A stretch of DNA of 64,000 nucleotides from Chrysophaeum taylorii. Lineage: Eukaryota > Sar > Pelagophyceae > Pelagomonadales > Pelagomonadaceae. Under the pieces are notes generated by a model. The model was not told the DNA's origin. It ran no database searches and worked only from the letters and a program-made list of their open reading frames with translations. The DNA lies in NCBI GenBank assembly GCA_029834535.1, contig JAQMWT010000067.1, positions 16,534-80,533 of the forward strand, written 5' to 3'. Shown here piece by piece: positions 53,159 to 64,000 of the stretch. The translations under genes and the position numbers were made by a program. Each line of letters begins with the position of its first letter. Within the stretch, counting starts at the first letter, position 1.

Positions 53159-55320
53159 TAACTTTCAAACGAGGCGAGCACCGGATTTTCAACTTTGTGA
53201 ATGAGAGAGTCTCGTTGGTGAAGACGAAGAGGCCGCGTTTCACGTTGAGGTTGCCCATGCACGCGCGAGCCTTCGAGTGAATGCAATCGTGGTTCTTGTT
53301 GATGCGCTCGACGCCACACGCGTGCGGCGGAATCCGAAGAACCACGACGGACATTTCACAAGAGGTGGTCTGGTCATTGCTGATGTTGGGTTGCTTCCGC
53401 AGAGCCTCGAACATGACGTGACCGGAGCCGATGGCGTCGTAGTGCTCGAGGACTGCAATGAGCAGAGAGGCCGGGTCTTCCTTGATCTCATCGTCCAGAT
53501 CGTTGACGATGCGCGCGACCTTTGTATTATCTTGGATACATGTTTGACGGCATTGCACTTCGACTGGTAGATCATCGACTGCTCCGCTTCGAAGGAGTAG
53601 AGCTCGGCGAGAAGCGTGGCGTACTTATCGTCTTTCTTGCCGCCGCAGTAGTTGAGGATGGCCTCTTGGACGTCAATATCAGAGTAAGCCCCATCGCAGG
53701 CCGCGAGCACGTCCGCGCCGAGAGCCTCCGCGACGATGCTCCGGAGGGTGACGTCCAACTTGAAAGCGAGGCACAGTGCACAGGCTGTTGCACGCCGACA
53801 CGGCGGCCGGCGCCGCGCCATCGGTCGTTGGTGATGTTCTCGATGTCGGTGGTTCTGGTGGTTCCCACAAACTCGTCGGTGACGTCCTCGGGCAGGTCTT
53901 GGATGTCCTGATGCCAGATAGCGAAGACGGCGAGCACGTGCGACAGCGGAACCGCCGAGTCGCCTTCGAATGGTAATGTAATGTGTGTTCGCCAGCGGTC
54001 GCAAGACGCGACCGACGGCCTCGCTTGGTACTTGCCGACTCGACGAGGTCCTCGAAGCGCCGCCGGAAGTCCCTTCTGGCCTTGGTGTTGGTTCGCCCGA
54101 GCAGCCCGTACTCGGGCGTGTCGGTAAGGGTGGTCACGATCGACCAGTTGGCATTGATGGACACGATCATCAGGTAGGCGTAGGGAACGTCTTGAGGCCA
54201 ACCATGCTCGCACTCCGGGCGGTCGGCGGCGCGACGCTTCTTCTGCTTCGCCAGAAACGTCGTCTCGTCTAGATCATCGAGAACCGTAGCAGAAACACGA
54301 CCAGGAAGCGAGCATCCTTGATGATCGACTTGATCTTAGGGAGCTTTCCGATAGCCTCGCAGACGAGGTCGAGCTCGTGGACGGCGCGGCCGACGAGGAA
54401 CGAGAAGGGAAAGACGGCCTTGATGTGGCCGAAGAAGAGGCCGGCGTTGAGAGACGACATCGAAGTGGTGTTGTCGGCGACGCAAACCGCGGCGAATTCG
54501 CCGCCGCCGTCACCCACGACCGCGATGAGCTCCTTTGCGTACCGTACGTCGCCCCCCCTTGCGGGCGCGCGCCGAACCAGGCGGCGGTCGCGTAGGACAC
54601 GAAGCCGACCTTCGCGCGATGGAGATGTTCCTGACGTGTCAGACGACGACGGCGATCCTTGAAGCCGTCGATAATCGCAGTCTTCTTCCCAGGGAGATCG
54701 GCGAGCTTGGCATCGATCTTCAGCTCTGTCTCCTCGTGCATCTTCTCGAGGAGCGTCGTGCGCGGGGCCGTCGCTTTCGGCAGGTTCCTAAAAGCGTAAG
54801 CAGGATTAAGGGCGCCTACCACTGCACGGAAAGCCCAGTGCTCTATGACCAGAAAAGGGATGCGACAAATGAAAAAGACGAGACGAAGTGGGTGATGGCC
54901 GCCACTTGCTTCGACGATCGGATGTTCGTCTGGTCGAGGGTCCGCTGGCGCTCCCCTACCTTCTTCTCGGCAGTGGGCTCGACTGCGTGCTCCGCAAGCG
55001 CTCGAGAGTCGCTTCAGCACCTGTCATTTTCTCGTTATTCTTCTCATCGTGCGCGGCGAGCCACTGTTTCGCCGCGAGCGAGCCGAGCTCGCGGCATAGA
55101 CTCTCCTTACTACTATCGTAGGGGACATTCGGGTGATTCAGCACGACAACTTCGCCCATCTTCGACGTGTTGATAGACGTGTCGGTTTTAGACCACGATG
55201 GGTCCTTCGCCTTGAGCGTCAGCTTTGTCTTGGCGTTCGCCAAGACCGTCAACTTCTTCGACGGGGTCGTCTGTATAAAGGTTCCCAAGAACGACCAGCA
55301 CCGCCTCTTCACTAAAGAAC
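53159..55320 (-). pseudogene. hAT transposase (DUF659 type), relic
   Basis: Minus-strand order: VVVLNHPNVPYDSSKESLCR (55230), then a LVIEHWAFRAVVGALNPAYA start of DUF659 with AIIDGFKDRR in place of the usual SDGW. Next come VADNTTSMSSLNAGLFFGHI, LVGRAVHELDLVCEAIGKLP and DARFLVVFLLRFSMI, then WSIVTTLTDTPEYGLL, HVLAVFAIWHQDIQDLPEDV and FEALRKQPNISND. The dimerisation-type end is ACGVERINKNHDCIHSKAR with GLFVFTNETLSFTK. At least five frame changes occur. The 3' end is cut at the Helitron border (53159). Terminal inverted repeats were not found. Confidence 0.65.
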
Positions 55321-55989
55321 GCCAGCACTTTCAACCTTTTGTCTCCGAAACGATGACCCCTGTAGGGTGCACTCCGCGCCTCGTGAACCGCGGGGGGAAC
55401 TTCCCGCCCATCCGACTCGTCCGCGTGGACCACGACACCAACACGAACGTGCACGCCGGCGCTCTCACTAAGCGGTCTCACATTGGGCGAACGTGGCGCG
55501 CACTACATACTGAATATTCATGATTTGACGCACTTTTCCAGCCTCTGAGAGGCCCTTGGAAGTTAAGTTTCTGGAGACATTCATTTTCTTTTCCGCGCGA
55601 GTCATAAAAACATTGCGTAAAACAACTGTGCAGTAAGCTTGTAGCTGCACGTGTCACCAGATCTTCGACTAAATTCAGAATCGTCAAGATAGATCTACCA
55701 GTTGCGATAAGCTTGGTTGCAATTTCTAACAGAAACGTCGAAGTGAGCACAGGCTTTCTGAGCCTCTTTTGGTTTCGTAGGCGAATAGCAACATAAGCCA
55801 AGAGAAAATAAGTATCATGAAAAATCAACACCTCCTCGAGTCTGCGTATTTTGCGCAAGGTTCCCTAGATATTGCGGCCGGTAAAATTTCCAACTCGAAC
55901 GAACTACATTGCAGCAGCCAAGAGTAATGATGGCATTCAGGCATCCAGGTCACTCGAGATTTCTGCGAGCTAAAGCTTCGCTAAAGCTT
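55321..55989. other. no supported gene
   Basis: AT-richer than its surroundings, with GCTAAAGCTTC triplicated at 55969-56003. A minus-strand frame (55478-55858) is open but shows no domain. Confidence 0.4.
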
Positions 55990-57350
55990 CGCTAAAGCTT
56001 CGCGCAATGTGCACAAACAATGCTGCCGTCATCCATGAAAACATACTGCGAGGTTCCGTCACTTGCAGCATGTAGTACGAGGCAATGTGCCTCGATATGC
56101 GTGGGAGCAACACAGGGATAACAGACGAAAACTAACATACTTGACATAGAAGGAATGACAAGAGGAAACAGGGTCGGAGGAGACAGAATCAACAGATTGG
56201 TCGGCAGACTTTGCACTTCAGTTTCTGGGCTTTGTGGTGCGGTATTGGATACATTGGTTGGTGCCGTAGTATTTGGGCTTTGAGGTATGGTGTTGGATTT
56301 ATCGGTTCGTGCCGTTCGAGTTTCTGTTTGTGGTAAAACGGTTTCGGATACATGGGCTCTGTGGTTTTTGTATTTGGGCTTTGGGGTATTATGGTGTGTT
56401 GGACGTATTTTTTGTTGGATGTGATGCTTTGGGGTATGGTGTTGTTGAAAGTATTGGTTCCATGGCCTTTCCTTTTTCGACTTTGCTTTGGAAGTATCTT
56501 CGGGGCAGTACGTGAGCTCGTCGAATGGCTCGGCTCGCGTGATGGGGTGATCAGTCCCAGTGAAGCCGGCGCATTCTCATCAAACACAGGGGACAATCGG
56601 GCAACAGCAGGAACAGGTGACAACAGTGGAAGAACAACTTGAAATTGGGGCAACAGCGCAAGACGTGGAAGACAAACTGGGGGTCGCAATAAAACAGGTC
56701 AGGAAAACGACGGTCCACAAGGGGAGCAGGGAGGGGTTGAGATTTGACACGATAGCTTTGAAGCGCGATTCGAGAACGTCGGAACAACGTAGAAGTTCCT
56801 TCCGTGGTTGACATTGCAGGAAATCTTACAAGCGGCGAACCTTTCATCCGAAGTGACGTCAATCGAGGTCTGAAGAACTGGGGCGTTGTATCATTACTCA
56901 CATGCTGTAACCAGGGCCATCCAATGAATAGCGACAAAGGCGCCTGATAAGAGACTTGCGTTGGGCGATTGTTGCCACCGAGAATCGCAGCGGGGCAAAC
57001 ATAGCGGGAACACAGGCTTGTATATCTGACGGCGGTGTACCAGACCTCTGATGAGAGCGCTGCCTTTGGGCAGATATGTTGCATGGTGACCAGGGTTATG
57101 ACGATGGTCGGAGGCGACTGAAGCAAAAAAAAAAACAGGCGTAAACAGGTTTGATGATGCGAACGTTGGTGTTTGGTCGTTGTGGCGCGAGCAAGTTGCC
57201 ATGTTCATGACCGCGTCCTTTTTTTACGCGAAGATGGAAGACTTCTGACGCGCCAGCGTTGTAAGGAACGAACACGGGTAGACCAGGCTGCTGTATGCCA
57301 GCCTGCTGTGGCAGATTAGGAAGTGACCAAATTTGTGTTTCCATATGGGC
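55990..57350 (-). mobile_element. Copia fragment 3 (integrase C-terminal side and linker)
   Basis: The minus strand begins with gag/integrase-like pieces (FVPYNAGASEVFHLRVKKGR near 57250). It then has YVCPAAILGGNNRPTQVSYQ and APLSLFIGWPWLQ, the Copia integrase WG(C)..A/GYPP region, and LVDRRFPDLFYCDPQF. A Pro/Ser linker (LSPVFDENAPASLGLITPSR) parallels 43.9-44.0 kb in the first Copia (LSPVFDAHDPALSGLITPE). LTRs are not visible. Confidence 0.55.
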
Positions 57351-57602
57351 CAGCGTTTGAGGAGCAAGCGGTGATCTTTGCTCGACATACTCGAGTAGAC
57401 TACTTCAGTAGAAGAAGTTGGCGATAGTGGCAAAACAGCGGTGACACGTAAGAACGTTGCAGATAGCGTCGCGGGTGCTGAGCTCGGAATTCACTTCGAT
57501 AGCAAAACCGCGAATTTTGAAGGTCAAAAAAGCGGCGAAATGCAGATTGTGCGCGAAGGATAACTACAACGTTGTGTTGATGCCGGAGATGAAAAAGCCG
57601 AA

Positions 57603-57895
57603 TAACTAACTAACTAACTAACTAACTTCAGACCTCTCCCGAGCATGGGAGCCAGGCCGGACCGACAGGAGCCAGTCCGGAATCACGGGCCTGTAGACGA
57701 GGAGCGCCGAAAGGTCGGTCGGCGGAGAGTGACCATCAAGCTTGTCGCCATGCGACGAGGAGACCGCGATGTGACTGACAACCAACTCGTCGATAACCTT
57801 CCGTCTTCGCCCCCCGGCCATCATACCCCGTCCCACTGCGAACGTTCCGGCTGCCAACCGGCCCGCCCGGGAGGCGAATAGGTGCCAACCTACGC
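57603..57895 (-). repeat. SINE-like repeat, copy B
   Basis: Matches 39660-39960: an AACTAACTAACTAACT tail, then TTCAGACCTCTCCCGAGCAT, a GGACCG...CGGTCC-type hairpin weakened by two changes, and a far end with TTCCGGCTGCCAACCGGCC. The middle is more diverged. Confidence 0.45.
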
Positions 57896-58569
57896 CGGGA
57901 GGGCGGATGCCCTCGCAAGGCTCAGGATTCATGAGGCACCGTCCTCCATCGCAACCGCAGTCGGCGATCAGGGTAAGGTAAAAAGGCGAATATCACACTA
58001 CAAAGAAGCGTCGGTCCAGGATCCCGAAGATGAGCGATCCAACCACAGAGGAACCACGAAAGTTGCGCACGCGAAAAAAAAATGGACGGGCACAGCTCAG
58101 TTGTGTCGGGCGAAATGCGCGATGGAACGTGATTCGCTGGTTTTACCAAAACCGATAAGCATAACGGGGAGTGGATCGACGAAGAGCTCAAAATACACAT
58201 CGAGGAGTGGATGAACGAATAGGAAGTGAAAATGCAGAACGAAACGAGTAGTGGATCAACGAATAGCCGCACAACGAGGGGCTTCCGTGTCGTGGGATCG
58301 GATCCCTATCACTCAAGATGGGACTGTGGATTTGCTTGCGTCAGACGATCGGCGGTAAACACTTTGACTTTGAAATATATCGATGTGCAGAAAGTTGGCA
58401 AATACGATAAGACAGAGTAACTGGAGGTGGATGTGGGACGTTGGATGTGGCCAGTGTAGTAGATGGTGGTAATAAGAAAAGCGGCGGAGTGGAAATACAA
58501 TGAGTCAAGGTTCGAGTATATCAGAAAAGGTAGTTTTGGTGCCGTTGGTGTATTGTTGTGTGTTCTTGG
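57896..58569. other. no supported gene
   Basis: AT-rich and mixed sequence. A GAGTGGAT(C/G)(A/C)ACGAA(T/G)AG unit recurs three times at 58170-58265 with GAAATGCAGAACGAAACGAG between copies. No coding evidence. Confidence 0.4.
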
Positions 58570-58770
58570 TAGAGACAGAAATTTGGTTGTCACCTTGGCG
58601 GAGCGCAGTGGTAGAAGTGCTTGTCATCCGTGCGTCCCGTCTCCTTCGACGCAGGGACAGCACTTGACAGTGTCAGGTGACGGGCTTCTTGAGCGCGAAT
58701 GGAGTAGGTTAGCAATAGTGAGAGAAGGGGGGTGTGGTGGGGGGGTCATGGCGAAAATGAAATTTTCGTT
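58570..58770 (-). repeat. 200-bp direct repeat, right-hand (3') LTR candidate
   Basis: TAGAGACAGAAATTTGG to GAAAATGAAATTTTCGTT, repeated in the same orientation at 61179-61387 with high identity. Together they flank the gag-like ORF of the minus strand, as LTRs would. The ends are not TG...CA and no polypurine tract is obvious next to it. Confidence 0.5.
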
Positions 58771-58853
58771 TTCTACGCCCTCACAGAGCGAACTCGGGGG
58801 GAGGAGCTCTGGACCAAAAAGGTCGAAGAAGGAAAGGAGCGGATGGAGTGGAG

Positions 58854-60492
58854 TTAGTCGAAGAGGTTCCTTTGCTTAAGAGCTTGGATGTAGTCGTTGT
58901 GGCGGGCGACGTAGTCTTCCATGGTATCAGGGGTAGGGTGGTAGGGGTCGAAATCGTTGTAGTCTTCGTCGTCGGGGCTGTAGAAGAACGTAAGTGCGCT
59001 CGTGGGTGGGGTAGCATTTGGAGGTTCGTCCGGTGGGGGTGGGGTTTGAGGAGGGGGGGTGACGTTGCGGATATCGGGAGTGGGGGCTGGGAGGGAGTGG
59101 AGGAGGTTCGCGATGTCTTGGTCGGAGTGTGGGGCGAGGCGAATTTCGGAGGTTATGTTGGAGATGGTGGACATGATCCGAGACATTTGGTCGGGGTCGT
59201 GGATTTGCGTCATGGCGGCATCGGAGAGTTTGCGAATAGCGTGGAGTTTGCGGCGAACGATAGGGAGGGGAACTTGGAAACGGTCCTCTTCGATGGCGGG
59301 CTTGGGGGGGGGGACGACGTTGGGGAAGGTTGGTTTGTTGTAGTGGGGATGAGGTCGAGGTTGGTGAGCGGCGTGGGGAGAGTCGTGGGGTTGGTAGTAG
59401 GATTGAGATTTGGGAGGAGGCGGTGGCGATGGTGGGGCTTGCGGAAGCGTTGTTTGTAAAAACGTGGAGCTGTTCGATGAGCCCCGCTTGGTCTTGTTGG
59501 GGATCGAGAGTGTTGAGAAAGATGTCGAGGGTTGGGTTGTCTGGGGGGTCAGGAGGAACGGAAGGGTCGGAGGGAGTATCGGTGGTAACGTCGAGGCTGT
59601 GTTGCTTTGAAAAACGGCCATAGTCTGATACAAGACGAAGAGGCGCGAGTGTGAGGGAATCTGGGGGTTTGAGGCGAGGGAAGTAGGGGCGACCGTAAGC
59701 GGATATGATAGCAACGCGGGCAACGAAGCGATGGAGATTGTTGAGGCATGCGAGGTCGTCCTCTATGTTCTGGGGCGAGGTCCGATTGCGGATACAGTGC
59801 GCGAGCTGCGCGAAGCCTTGAACATGAGCCGGTGCTTGGGGAGGAGTTCCTTCGGGGTACTTGAACCTGAACATCTGGTGGGCGATCTTGAGGATGTACT
59901 CGTCAGTCATTTGCAGATTGGGGTCGTCAGAAATCTGACAGAGGAGCTTTTGGAGGTGCAGCGCGAACTGCAGGTAATGGAGGGATTCGTGTTGATTGGG
60001 GTCAAAAAAACGGGGCGTCGAGGAAGTAACTGAAGACTTGATGAGCGTGGAGAGATGAGTGTTGGCCTTGGTGGGTTTCGAGAAGAAGGCGAATTTGGTG
60101 CATGAGTTCGACACAATAGGGTGTTTGAGTCCGAGTTTGCTGATCTCGTCGTAACACGGGAGTTGGGGGGCCGTGGCGGAGTGGATGTAGATGAAGCGGA
60201 GGAACATTGGGTGGAAGACGGTTCGAAGGTAGGTGGCAAATTCCTGTTCTTTGCCGACTAGGTGCGGTTGGGTGATCGGGGAGAGGCGGCCTTGTGAGGG
60301 GTCGCGGGGGTCCTTGAGAGCGTTGGTAAGTTCGGTGTGCTTGGGAACGTAGACGTTGTGGTAGAAATAGTGGCCAAACTTGTAGTAGGCGCCGCGAAAG
60401 TAGAAACTCTTGGGTTCGAAGTTGTGAGTGGTGTTGCCGGCGGTCTCGTGGAGATCGGGGTGCTGCTTGTAGAGGGTGAGGCAGTGTTCCAT
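58854..60492 (-). pseudogene. gag-like protein of an LTR-type element, family 2
   Basis: The ATG at 60492 opens MEHCLTLYKQHPDLHE, followed by a helical, aromatic-rich region (FYFRGAYYKFGHYFYHNVY, FHPMFLRFIYIHSATAP) of about 330 residues. In the proline-rich part (59300-59600) the frame changes once, probably at a G run near 59306. The 58854-59723 frame then gives IEEDRFQVPLPIVRRKLHAI, DPDQMSRIMSTISNITSEIR and a C-terminus DYVARHNDYIQALKQRNLFD. The whole would be about 540 residues. No zinc knuckle, protease, reverse transcriptase or integrase is present. Placement between direct repeats suggests a capsid-type protein of a non-autonomous retroelement. Confidence 0.45.
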
Positions 60493-61178
60493 AAGAGCGT
60501 CAGAAAACGCGTTGTCAGTGTGCGACTCTGGAGCATTTTCACACCTATCTCTACACGAGGGTTTTCTCTCCGTAATACGGCTCTCCCTCTTTCTTCCTTT
60601 TCCTTACACTTCCGCCCTTTTTACTTCATGACTATGAAGAACCCAGTCTGATGCTCTTTTCCAACATGGAGTAGGCCTCCAGGTGCGTACGGTCGGGTAC
60701 GGGGTTTTCTGTTTAATTAACAGAGACTTCGTTCCCCGTTGTATGTGCGCATGAGGTCGAGGCCTTCATGACGGCAGCGTTAAGCAGACAATGCTGGGTG
60801 GGGTCCGGTGGTGGGTGGCACCGTGGAGCAGGTGCTGGAGGGTTCCGCCGGCGATTGGGCGAGCTGGTTCTGCGCTGCCCAGTGGCTTCGTTGGCTTGAT
60901 CTTGCTGCAGTTGTCGATAGTTCGAGTGTGATCTTGCTTCAGGTCATCGATATCTCGAGCGTGATCTTGCTTAAGTTGTTCGAATTCTCATATCTTGGTT
61001 GCCGCGAGACATCTTGGGCGATGATGGTGACGTGGCGGGGATCTTGGCTTGCCTCGAGTTGGGGGGGGTGGCGTCGAAGTGAACTTCGATAGCCTGTCGA
61101 GGTCGGGACGTCGAACTAGCGATTGTCTCCGAGTAACGCGAGACTAAGAACTCCGCAACTGTGAGAAGGGCCCAAACC
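60493..61178. other. leader region of gag-like element 2
   Basis: Between the ORF start and the left-hand repeat. It contains three ATCTTGCT(T/G)(C/A)AG(T/G)T-type units at 60899-60980. No gene is seen. The minus-strand sequence next to the repeat is GGTTTGGGCCC, the motif shared with the first gag-like element. Confidence 0.4.
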
Positions 61179-61387
61179 TAGAGACAGAAAATTTGCTGTC
61201 ACCTGGGCGGAGCGCAGTGGTAGAAGTGCTTGTCATCCGTGCGTCCCGTCTCCTTAGACGCAGGGACAGCACTTGACAGCGTCAGGTGACGGGCTTCTTG
61301 AGCGTGAGTGGAGTAGGTTAGCGATAGTGAGAGAAGGGGGGTGTGGTGGTGGGGGTGGGGGGTCATGGCGAAAATGAAATTTTCGTT
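61179..61387 (-). repeat. 200-bp direct repeat, left-hand (5') LTR candidate
   Basis: Copy of 58570-58770 (TAGAGACAGAAAATTTGC to GAAAATGAAATTTTCGTT). On the minus strand it ends TCTCTA and is followed by GGTTTGGGCCC. Confidence 0.5.
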
Positions 61388-62400
61388 CGCAACTCGGAGT
61401 CGTCGCGAATTGTTGCGCTGTTGAGAAGAACGGCGATGGTGGGTAGGGCGTTGTAGTTTTTGAATAGCTAGGAACTTTGAAACTTTCGGCATTCCCTCTT
61501 AAAGTGATGATCCTCGCGGCCGCCGCCAAAATGACATTTGGGTATCGCGTCGGAACAGAGTAGAGCCAGGTTTTTGGGGAAAGGGAGCGTCTAGGGTAGG
61601 TCAGTTTGGAAGAGTCTGAAGTCGGGGTTGTGACTGACTGACGACGCGGCGGATAGCGCAACGGTAGTGGTTGTGCATGCCATCTAAATTGTTTGTTGTT
61701 CAACTTCTCGAGGGTACAACCACATTCGTCGGTACGAAACGCGAGACGACAAAACAAAGCCAGTAAGTCGTGAAGCACGATGTACGTTGTCAAATGCGAG
61801 GACACGCTCGAGGGTACGTCGGATCAGGTACAAGAGGCGCCGCTGCCAATGATTAAAGAGATGAAGCTCACCAGTATAGGCATCGAGCTTTTGTGCGAGT
61901 TTGTTGTTCTTAATCTCAATCGAGGACATGATGGCAACGAAGCGATGAACGATACAAGCCGATGAGGATGCGCCGTGAAGTCAAGCGCAGGTTCGATCGA
62001 AACGAACGAACGCTGCACCTGCTACCATGTCGCGATGGATGCGTTCTTATGATAAAGGGATACGGGAGAATCGATACAAGAAGCGACTCTACCACCACTA
62101 AACCTATTGCGGGAAAAGTGTTTTACTTTCAAGACCACCAAATCGAACCACGTTTTCGGTACGGGTCGGGAGGGCAAGTGTCGGGCACCGTACTGTGTGA
62201 AGGATTTGGCTCAAAACGATGACGCCATCGCTCGGGAGATTTTAGTAAAAACCGCGCCCATTTTTTACCAGCCTATTGCGGGATTTTGGTATATTTTGTA
62301 TACGGGCAGGTCCATGTATCGTGATGTCACATGCTCCTAGATAATCCTAAACCCTCAATAGACGGACAAACGTTTCCCAACGGACCTCTATATGGGATCA
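61388..62400. other. no supported gene
   Basis: Short open frames on both strands without domains. CCTATTGCGGGA recurs at 62104, 62272 and 62769. Confidence 0.35.
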
Positions 62401-62690
62401 AACAGACAACCACACACATCCTTCAAGCGCCACCCCCCCCCCCTCTTAGCAGTCGACCTTTAAAGACAGACCGACTAGGTCCCGCGTACTTATCTCCGCC
62501 CGTCAGGCACATCCCTCATACCCCACAAACCCACCCACATCCTTCATGCTCCCCACACGCATCCCCCCCTCTTAGCAGTCGACCTTTAAAGACAGACAGA
62601 CAAGCCACGCACATCCTTCATGCACCACACACACTCCCCCCTCTTAGCAGTCGACCTTTAAAGACAGACAGACAGACAAACATCTCCTTT
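62401..62690 (+). repeat. tandem array of family-L 3' tails
   Basis: CTCTTAGCAGTCGACCTTTA followed by AAGACAGAC occurs three times (about 62441, 62568 and 62640), each preceded by CACATCCTTCA(T/A)GC. The middle segment also carries TAGGTCCCGCGTACTTATCT. Coding sequence is absent, so these are multiple severely 5'-truncated insertions or a tandem expansion of the tail. Confidence 0.7.
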
Positions 62691-62870
62691 TTAGATGTGA
62701 GGAAGCTATGACACTTACCCCTGTCTACGTATCTTGTACCAACTGAAAACCTAATGCGGGAGCCTCCCTATTGCGGGACTTTTACTGGGAGTATTTTTTA
62801 GTATGTTTTAGTATTCATATCTTGCTCAAAAAGCTCGCCCTTCATGCTTTTTCGCCAGTATGTTTTACTC

Positions 62871-63710
62871 ATTGATTCTCCAAGCCGTCTACGGCCACCT
62901 CGCAGAGTATTTCGACGACCCGCGGCTGCTCTCTCAGCGCGCCATTCTCACGCCCCGTCGAAACGATGCTGTCGATGCTGACAATGCGCGCATGACCGCG
63001 GCCTTTTTTTCCCGGAGACGAGGCGTCGGAGTTCTTTTCGGCCGACTAGGTTTGTCGGAAGACGACGCCTCGCTCTTTACACTCGAGCTTTCAACTCCCT
63101 GACAACCAACGGCATGCTGACTTTTTTGATCGCGAGCTTAAAAAAGTCTTCGCAACCTCGACCCGTCGCACGGCCACTGCAACGGCACCCGATACATCAT
63201 CGATCGTGTCGTGTCACCGAGGCTCCTCCAACCTGTATCCCTCAAGCCCCACCGACGCCAAACGATCAACAAGAACCAGGGCCAGATGCCCCGCAAGGTC
63301 GGCGTCTTCTTGCCCAAGCCCGTCTTCTGCCACGTCCAGCTCTACGTGGCTCTCTGTCGATCGGCACCCCCGAGGATGTCCTCTTCTAGCTCGACGACTC
63401 CGCCCATCGTGCTTGCTGCGCCGATAAGCCCCCTCCTGGCGTCTAGACACTGTAGGCGACTTTTGGGATTAGGGTCAAGGACTAGGGCGAAGTTAGTGAC
63501 CAGGTGAACTTGTTACTGGGGTTTTAGAGTAAACTCAGGTTGTGTGTGCTGATCAAAGCAGCTCAGATGGCGGGTGGCGAAACGACAGCAAGTGGGGCAG
63601 TGGTGACTGACGGTGGCGCCGGGCATTCATGGTTGGAGATTGGGACTAGGTGAACTTATTCCTGACCAGGCGAACGAACTTACCGGGGCCAGGTGAACTT
63701 ACCGGGGGGA
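62871..63710 (+). mobile_element. Helitron helicase C-terminus and 3' minisatellite, copy 4
   Basis: ILQAVYGHLAEYFDDPRLLS begins near 62876, then RAILTPRRNDAVDADNARM and TINKNQGQMPRKVGVFLPKP with VFCHVQLYVALCRSAPPR to about 63380. The TAGGTGAACTT minisatellite is shorter and more diverged than in the other copies, and the CACTTG terminus is not found. Its upstream flank (before 62871) differs from copies 2 and 3. Confidence 0.6.
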
Positions 63711-63819
63711 AGTGTTTACAACATACATTCTAACAAGGAGCCCCAGAAACAAATAACGTGCAGCAACAGCAGCGGAAGGTAGAGCAGCGCGCGGGGGAAT
63801 AGAATAGAAGAACAAGAAA

Positions 63820-64000
63820 TCAGAGCGGAATGATCATGACGGAGAGGAGGTCGCGGAGCTTGAGGATGGTGGGCAGTTCGTTGAGCTTCAAGAGCCCGGC
63901 GCGGAAGAAGAGGTCCGTGAACTCGCGGAGCGTGCGCTCCTTGGCTCCCGTGGGACAGGTCGAGAAGATGCCCGTGTCGCCAAAAGCGCCCGCTCGAAGG
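63820..64000 (-). CDS. O-methyltransferase-like protein, C-terminus (cut by window end)
   Basis: The minus-strand frame from 64000 reads LRAGAFGDTGIFSTCPTGAK, then ERTLREFTDLFFRAGLLKLN and ELPTILKLRDLLSVMIIPL, with TGA at 63820-63822. The (K)ERT..EF..L...AGL.L...LPT...LSV(I/M) arrangement matches the last strands of plant- and bacterial-type S-adenosylmethionine O-methyltransferases. The SAM-binding part lies beyond the window. It is in frame for all 60 visible codons and appears intact, so it is a probable active host gene. Confidence 0.55.
   Translation of the reverse strand, partial: LRAGAFGDTGIFSTCPTGAKERTLREFTDLFFRAGLLKLNELPTILKLRDLLSVMIIPL

Noticed and set aside
58848-59459. 203-codon plus-strand Val/Gly-rich frame
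   Set aside because: Antisense of the proline-rich gag-like region. The minus strand has the coherent protein.
61179-61387. calling the 200-bp direct repeats definite LTRs
   Set aside because: No TG...CA ends, no clear primer-binding or polypurine tract, and no readable target duplication, so they are listed as candidates only.

Overview
The window is eukaryotic nuclear DNA, most likely from a unicellular alga or related protist. The supporting evidence is short spliceosomal introns with GTRAGT...AG borders inside a Mutator-like transposase gene, a calpain-family protease, a RAP-domain organelle-RNA-type protein, an FHA/coiled-coil protein, and a dense mix of eukaryotic transposons (Mutator-like, hAT, Harbinger-like, Helitron, Copia, non-LTR). 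I see no bacterial operons, tRNA, rRNA or CRISPR arrays. The species cannot be named from the sequence alone.

Layout. 1-1.5 kb: two Helitron 3' ends in tandem. 1.55-6.48 kb: an almost complete Mutator-like element (MULE) with terminal inverted repeats and a 9-bp target duplication, carrying a spliced transposase gene. 8.4-11.5 kb (minus): a calpain-type cysteine protease with its catalytic triad, whose start lies in an upstream exon. 12.8-18 kb: degraded non-LTR retroelement pieces and a 1.9-kb repeat unit ('R'). 18.2-21.1 kb: a hAT element with perfect 18-bp terminal repeats and an 8-bp duplication, inserted in the leader or LTR end of a gag-like element (21.1-26.3 kb) that has no recognisable polymerase. 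27-28.1 kb (minus): a Harbinger-like transposase relic interrupted by a (GA)n tract. 28.5-30.7 kb: an inverted second copy of unit R, itself hit by a non-LTR insertion. 31-34.3 kb (minus): broken or spliced host genes, one with a WD40-like stretch. 34.6-38.1 kb (minus): a 1195-residue FHA/coiled-coil protein. 38.2-40.7 kb: an internally deleted MULE copy ending 38 bp upstream of that gene's ATG. 41.7-45.7 kb: a degenerate Copia element. 48.2-51.4 kb: relic or frameshifted host genes (RAP domain, acidic protein) and a Copia fragment. 51.4-53.2 kb: a non-LTR/Helitron composite. 53.2-55.3 kb (minus): a hAT (DUF659-type) relic. 56-57.4 kb: a third Copia relic. 58.5-61.4 kb (minus): a second gag-like ORF between 200-bp direct repeats. 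62.4-63.7 kb: a non-LTR tail array and a fourth Helitron 3' end. 63.8-64 kb (minus): the C-terminus of a probable O-methyltransferase, cut by the window edge.

The window works as a transposon-rich island between a few host genes rather than as a pathway. Its most informative features are element boundaries and nesting order, the paired MULE copies, and two gag-only LTR-like families that share an LTR/leader junction motif. Several frame breaks sit at homopolymer runs, so some apparent pseudogenes could be assembly errors rather than decay.
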